DNA of 45,610 bases from contig NZ_CALIST010000045.1 of NCBI RefSeq assembly GCF_938041645.1, forward strand, positions 1-45,610, written 5' to 3'. Both the position numbers and the translations under genes were made by a program. Shown piece by piece: positions 41,943 to 45,610 of this stretch. Positions within the stretch are counted from its first letter, which is position 1; each line of letters begins with the position of its first letter. The notes beneath the pieces were generated by a model. It did not search any database. It was given only the letters and a program-made list of their open reading frames with translations, and was not told where the DNA came from. Origin of the DNA: an uncultured Campylobacter sp. GTDB taxonomy: Bacteria; Campylobacterota; Campylobacteria; Campylobacterales; Campylobacteraceae.

Positions 41943-41971
41943 TTGACAAGATTAGCACTCCATGATATAAT
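41943..41971 (+). promoter_or_regulatory. Consensus sigma70 promoter of htpG with an internal CIRCE half-site
   Basis: TTGACA (41943-41948), 17-bp spacer, TATAAT (41966-41971): a perfect match to consensus. The spacer contains TTAGCACTC (41952-41960), identical to the left arm of the HrcA operator CIRCE; the right arm GAGTGCTAA is absent. The htpG ATG is 30 bp downstream of the -10 box. Confidence 0.8.
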
Positions 41972-42000
41972 CTGCCAAAATTTTCAAAAAGGACCGTATA

Positions 42001-43842
42001 ATGGCAAAGAAAAAATTTAAGACCGAAGTGAATGATCTGCTAAATTTGATGATCCATTCGCTTTATTCGAACAAGGAGATTTTCCTGCGCGAGCTGATCT
42101 CAAACGCAAGCGACGCGCTGGATAAATTAAACTACTTAAGCCTTACGAACGACGAATATAAGGCGCTTTCGTATGTGCCTCGTATCGATATAAAGATCGA
42201 CAAAGAGGCCAAAACGCTAAGCATCGGCGACAACGGCATCGGCATGGACGAGGCCGAGCTCGAGAGCAATCTAGGCACTATTGCGCGCAGCGGCACGAAG
42301 GGCTTTATGGCGAGCCTTAGCGGCGATGCGGCGAAGGACAGCAACCTCATCGGACAGTTCGGCGTCGGGTTTTATTCGGCGTTTATGGTAGCGGACCGTA
42401 TCGAGGTGATCAGCCGAAAGCCGCTCTCGCAAGACGGTTATAAATGGAGCAGCGACGCCAGCAACTACATGGTTGAAAAGGCGGAAAAAGAGGACTTCGG
42501 CACGACGATAATCCTGCATATGAAAGATGAGGAGTTTTTGGACGGCTACAGGCTCGAAGGCATCATCAAAAAATACTCCAACCACATCCCCTATCCGATC
42601 TTTATGGATAAAGAAGAATACGTGCCTGCGCAAAAAGAGGGCGAGCAGGGGCATAGCGAAATCAAAAACGTCCAGATCAACCGCGCGAGCGCGCTTTGGC
42701 AGCTTCCAAAAAGCAGCCTAAAGTCTGGCGATTACAATGAATTTTATAAGCAGATCAGCCACGACAGCGGCGATCCGCTGTTTTACATCCACACAAAGGC
42801 CGAGGGCACGCACGAATACACAACGCTTTTTTACGTGCCGAGCAGCGAGCCCTTTGATCTATACCGCGTCGATTATCAAAGCGGCGTGAAGCTCTACGTC
42901 AAGCGCGTTTTCATCACCGACGACGCCAAAGAGCTGCTGCCTAGCTACCTGCGCTTCGTACGCGGCATAATGGACGTCGAGGATCTGCCGCTAAACGTAA
43001 GCCGCGAAATTTTGCAAGAAAATCGAATTCTAGCCTACGTCCGCGAACAGAGCGTGAAAAAAATTCTATCCGAGCTAGAAAAGCTTTTGCAGAGCGATCG
43101 CGAAAAATACATAAAATTTTACGAATTATTCGGCAAGGTTTTGAAAGAGGGGCTTTACGGCTTCGGCGCAAACAAAGAGGAAATTTTAAAGCTTTGCCTT
43201 TTTAAATCGAACCTGCGAGACGGGCTCATCACGCTTAGCGAGTATAAGGAAAAAATGGGCGCGGAGCAAAAAGAGATCTATTATATCGCGGGAAATAGCG
43301 CCGCGATGCTTAAAAGCTCGCCTCTGATCGAGAAATTTAACACCGAGGGCACGGAGGTGCTACTCTGCGACGATGAGATCGATACGATAGTGATGCCGGG
43401 CGTTTTTGAGTTTGATAAGACGCCGGTTAAAAACGCAACTTCGATCAAGCAAGAAGCTGCGAGCGACGATGCCGCGACGCCGCAAGCCAAAGAGATCGCC
43501 GCGAAGATCAAAGAAATTTTAGGCGAACGCGTCAAGGACGTTAAAATTTCATCGCGTCTAAGCGGCTCGCTTTCCTGCCTTGTTTTTGACGAGAACGATC
43601 CCGATTTTGCGACGCAGCAGCTACTTAAGCAGATGGGAGGCCGCAATCTGCCGCCAATAAAGCCGATTTTGGAGATCAACGCAGATCACGAGATCATCAA
43701 AAAGCTGCAGGCCGATAAACTGATGCTACCGCAAGTAGCCGAGATAATCTACGATCTGGCGCGCCTTAGCGAGGGGCAGGAGCTGGAAAATCCGAGCGAG
43801 TTTATCAAAAACGTAAACGAGCTGATCGCAAAGGCTCTGTAA
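42001..43842 (+). CDS. htpG: Chaperone protein HtpG (Hsp90)
   Basis: Cytoplasmic Hsp90 chaperone of 613 residues. The N-terminal GHKL ATPase domain has FLRELISNASDALDKL (E and N of the ATP site), DNGIGMDEAEL, GTIARSGTK, and GQFGVGFYSAFMVAD. The middle domain has RVFITDDAKELLPSYLRFVRGIMDVEDLPLNVSRE with the catalytic-loop arginine. The C-terminal dimerisation domain ends NVNELIAKAL. Complete and normal in length. AAAAAGGACC precedes the ATG. Heat-shock control is expected from its upstream region (HAIR-like repeat and CIRCE half-site). Confidence 0.97.
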   Translation: MAKKKFKTEVNDLLNLMIHSLYSNKEIFLRELISNASDALDKLNYLSLTNDEYKALSYVPRIDIKIDKEAKTLSIGDNGIGMDEAELESNLGTIARSGTKGFMASLSGDAAKDSNLIGQFGVGFYSAFMVADRIEVISRKPLSQDGYKWSSDASNYMVEKAEKEDFGTTIILHMKDEEFLDGYRLEGIIKKYSNHIPYPIFMDKEEYVPAQKEGEQGHSEIKNVQINRASALWQLPKSSLKSGDYNEFYKQISHDSGDPLFYIHTKAEGTHEYTTLFYVPSSEPFDLYRVDYQSGVKLYVKRVFITDDAKELLPSYLRFVRGIMDVEDLPLNVSREILQENRILAYVREQSVKKILSELEKLLQSDREKYIKFYELFGKVLKEGLYGFGANKEEILKLCLFKSNLRDGLITLSEYKEKMGAEQKEIYYIAGNSAAMLKSSPLIEKFNTEGTEVLLCDDEIDTIVMPGVFEFDKTPVKNATSIKQEAASDDAATPQAKEIAAKIKEILGERVKDVKISSRLSGSLSCLVFDENDPDFATQQLLKQMGGRNLPPIKPILEINADHEIIKKLQADKLMLPQVAEIIYDLARLSEGQELENPSEFIKNVNELIAKAL

Positions 43843-43882
43843 ATTATCTAAATTTGGGGCTTCTATCCGTTATCTAAATTCC

Positions 43883-43921
43883 GCGCGGCTGCATAGGCTG
43901 TATAAATCTATGGAGCCGCGC
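43883..43921 (+). terminator. Long interrupted hairpin after htpG
   Basis: GCGCGGCT (43883-43890) pairs with AGCCGCGC (43914-43921), and inside it CATAG (43892-43896) pairs with CTATG (43908-43912), separated by one mismatch. It is followed by TCTAAATTT, not a clean T run, so termination is likely but weaker than at ctsF. Confidence 0.45.
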
Positions 43922-44341
43922 TCTAAATTTAAAGAGAAATTTCAACGGGCAAGCTTCGCCGCGCTTTCTAAATTTTAAAATTTAAAAACGGCGAAATTTC
44001 ACCCTTTGATTTCGGTAAAAATTTTATTTGGCGGCTCGGTTTGGCGTTTTGAAAATTTTGAGGTTTTGATCGCTTTTATTCGCGAGTCGAGGTTGGAGCG
44101 AGAGCCGAAATATTCATAAAAGCGGGCGAGCCGTTCTTTGACATCATGCTTTCGAAAAACTCCTCCGCACCGCCCACGTGCCTGTAACGCACTCTAAAAT
44201 TTTAAGCGCCTCGGCGTCTGCTGCGGCCTCTTGCGAGTGCGAGAACTTGCTACTTGCCGCCGCCGAGACGTATGATGAAATTTTATCGTCGGAATATCAG
44301 CGAGACCACGAGCGCGCCGCTATGCTTTTGGCGCAGTCGCG
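43922..44341. other. Decayed region between htpG and the PBP2 remnant
   Basis: No intact gene. Short protein-like patches occur in different frames. One near 44091-44187 reads AEIFIKAGEPFFDIMLSKN and stops at TAA. Another near 44250-44345 contains AAAETYDEILSSEYQRDHER. They look like leftovers of disrupted genes but cannot be assigned. Confidence 0.35.
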
Positions 44342-44731
44342 GTGCTTGAAGCGCGACAGCTCGTACGACGCGGCATGTATGAGGTCGGCAACAACCCCGA
44401 CGGAGGCACTGCCTACAAGCTCATCCATACCGCAGTAGTGCCTCTAGCGGTCAAGACGGGCACCGCGCAGGTCGTAGGCATCTCGCAGACCGCCAAAAAG
44501 CGAATGAAAGAGGCTGATATGGACTACTTCCACCGCTCGCACGCCTGGATGACGAGCTTCGGGCCGTACGACAAGCCGCAATACGCCGTAACCGTGCTCG
44601 TAGAACACGGCGGCGGCGGCGGAAGCGCGGCAGGTCCCGTAATAATGCAAATCTACGAAAAACTCGTCCAGATGGGCTACATAGACGCCAACGCAACGAC
44701 TAACAAAGACAGCGTAAAAAAAACGAAGTAG
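44342..44731 (+). pseudogene. C-terminal remnant of penicillin-binding protein 2 (mrdA)
   Basis: The frame encodes only the end of a PBP2 transpeptidase domain: RRGMYEVGNNP, GTAYKLIHTA, the KTGTAQVVGI motif, EADMDYFHRSHAWMTSFGPYDKPQYAVTVLVEHGG and AGPVIMQIYEKLVQMGYI. These match the C terminus of Campylobacter/Helicobacter PBP2. The pedestal, the SxxK serine and the SxN motif are all missing upstream, so the fragment cannot acylate penicillin or crosslink peptidoglycan. Full-length PBP2 (about 600 residues) must be elsewhere if this organism is rod-shaped. A recent truncation is likely since the remaining 110 residues are still well conserved. Confidence 0.8.
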
Positions 44732-45150
44732 GGCGGAATTTTAAAATTATAAAATTTTAGAATTCTACTCGTCCTTTGCTTGCTTTAAATTTTAAAATTT
44801 AGCAAGCCTTTACGGGCGTGGAATTTTAAAATTTTACCTAGCAATGGGCTTGAAATTTGGTAAGCCAAGCGGTTAATTTTAAATACATCATAATAATAAA
44901 ATGGATAGAATGCGCTAAAATATTTACATGCAAGCAAGGGATTTTATTAATAAAGAGATGATAGTAGTCGTAAGGTTTTTGATGGTACAATCATTGAGGA
45001 GGAGCAATTTTTTCTTCTTGCCTTTGATAAATATTTGGAGAAAAAGAAATTTTATAGAAGCGAATACGTATAAAATTAAAACATAAAAATAAGATAAAAT
45101 GGAATTTAGTAAATTATGTATGATTACCAATAGATTTTGAGGAGCAAGAA
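44732..45150. other. Gap with compositional break to AT-rich DNA
   Basis: After AAATTT-rich sequence to about 44870, the DNA becomes strongly AT-rich and stays so to the window end. It includes a possible coding remnant (44954-45073), listed separately. No complete gene is visible. Confidence 0.45.
44954..45073 (+). pseudogene. Possible C-terminal fragment of an unidentified gene
   Basis: A 39-codon frame preceded by two stops and with no start codon reads protein-like toward its end: KVFDGTIIEEEQFFLLAFD followed by KYLEKKKFYRSEYV and TAA. It may be the tail of a gene broken at the compositional boundary. I cannot assign a family. Confidence 0.25.
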
Positions 45151-45610
45151 TTGAAGGCTATTTTTTATTGGCTATTGACGGAAATTAATTCTAAAGAGAG
45201 ATATTTGATTGCAATGGATTGGAATAAGTTTTTGACTTTCCCCTTTTCTATATTTAAATACAATAAGATATTGTTTTTTATATATTTATTATGTCTTATA
45301 CTTTTTGTAAATCTGGATATAGCCGTCCCAAATTTTCTTATTGGAAGTATTATTAAGCTTTTTTTAACTATATTCTTTTTGTTATTTCCGCTATCTTTTT
45401 GCGTAAAAAATGAAATGTTAGAAAAATATTCTTTTAAAACAACGATCCCTATCGAATATTTTGCGAGCGGCTTTTTTATTATATTCTGTATCTATTTGTA
45501 TCTATTTAATAGCAAATTTAGGATATTTGTTTCAAGTGATTTTAAGGCAGAATTTAATCTATTACATACACTATCTTTTATACTAATATCAGCTTTAATA
45601 TATTTTTGTT
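45151..45610 (+). CDS. Partial AT-rich membrane protein, open at the window end
   Basis: The frame starts at TTG 45151 with GAGGAGCAAGAA as ribosome-binding site and is open to the last base (153 codons, no stop). It encodes at least four hydrophobic spans: ILFFIYLLCLILFVNL, LIGSIIKLFLTIFFLLFPL, YFASGFFIIFCIYLYLF and LLHTLSFILISALIYF. Charged loops lie between them, beginning MKAIFYWLLTEINSKERYLIA. No family is recognisable. The base composition is far more AT-rich than the rest of the window, suggesting horizontal acquisition. It follows the decayed region and PBP2 remnant. Confidence 0.6.
   Translation, partial: MKAIFYWLLTEINSKERYLIAMDWNKFLTFPFSIFKYNKILFFIYLLCLILFVNLDIAVPNFLIGSIIKLFLTIFFLLFPLSFCVKNEMLEKYSFKTTIPIEYFASGFFIIFCIYLYLFNSKFRIFVSSDFKAEFNLLHTLSFILISALIYFC

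Larger units (their letters stand above)
41667..42000. other. Divergent 334-bp regulatory region between the Sel1-like gene and htpG
   Basis: Contains one promoter for each direction, a HAIR-like inverted repeat and a CIRCE half-site, each listed separately. No gene is present. Confidence 0.7.

Noticed and set aside
44178..44438. 86-codon plus-strand frame as an intact gene
   Set aside because: It overlaps the PBP2 remnant in another frame, has no clear start signal and contains only patchy protein-like sequence; treated as decayed DNA.
44924..45130. 68-codon minus-strand hydrophobic frame
   Set aside because: A chance product of AT-rich sequence; no ribosome-binding site, and a more protein-like fragment lies on the plus strand.

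Overview
The window looks like chromosome from a Campylobacter, probably one of the GC-richer oral or enteric species (C. gracilis, showae, rectus, curvus type) rather than C. jejuni. The evidence is gene content and order typical of Campylobacterales (argG with a divergent S4-tsaE-lptB set, rplI-hslV-hslU-era, pycA-hyp-bpt, pyrD-M16 protease-dapA-SDR, hemL next to a small cytochrome c, a CprRS/ArsRS-type two-component system), short overlapping operons, and a genome-wide abundance of AAATTT words. The species is an inference.

Layout. 0.1-0.8 kb (minus): an AT-rich YheO/DauR-type regulator. 0.85-6.4 kb (minus): a tight operon pyrD, M16 protease, dapA, FabL-like reductase, pgsA. PyrD carries a very unusual low-complexity tail of about 330 residues. 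6.7-11.2 kb (minus): sensor kinase, cytochrome c, hemL, an AtpZ/AtpI-like protein and a membrane protein with a long low-complexity insert. The response regulator follows at 11.7-12.4 kb, separated from its kinase by 488 bp. 12.7-15.7 kb (plus): hup, tRNA-Leu(CAA), pycA, a small charged protein and bpt. 16.4-17.2 kb (minus): a secreted beta-propeller-like protein. 17.2-18.2 kb: non-coding DNA holding a regularly spaced AT-rich repeat array. 18.2-19.6 kb (minus): lptB, tsaE, S4 protein. 19.65-24.7 kb (plus): argG, rplI, hslV, hslU, era.

24.7-34.2 kb (plus) is the most interesting block. It is a nine-gene operon behind a near-consensus sigma70 promoter and closed by a strong hairpin terminator. 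It matches the Campylobacter transformation system (ctsD, ctsP, ctsE, ctsF) and is, gene by gene, collinear with the core of the Vibrio MSHA pilus cluster (MshI-J-K-L-M-N-E-G), with one extra secreted protein and no pilin genes. Together the genes would build an inner-membrane platform (GspL/PilMN-like, PilO-like, PilP-like), an outer-membrane secretin, an ExeA-type ATPase, a TPR protein, a traffic ATPase and a polytopic platform protein for DNA uptake.

34.3-40.5 kb (plus): ftsK (apparently with a non-AUG start), about 1.6 kb of degenerate non-coding repeats, ftsW and murG. 40.8-41.7 kb (minus): a membrane-anchored Sel1/Hcp-like protein. 42.0-43.8 kb (plus): htpG, with a HAIR-like operator and a CIRCE half-site in its promoter. 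43.8-45.6 kb: a decayed region with the C-terminal remnant of PBP2 (mrdA), then a sharply AT-rich segment with a membrane protein cut off by the window end.

Non-coding DNA is generous for a Campylobacter. Much of it is made of spaced AAATTT words, which fit the RAATTY sequence that C. jejuni CtsM methylates to mark DNA for uptake. The same words build the low-complexity inserts in two proteins.
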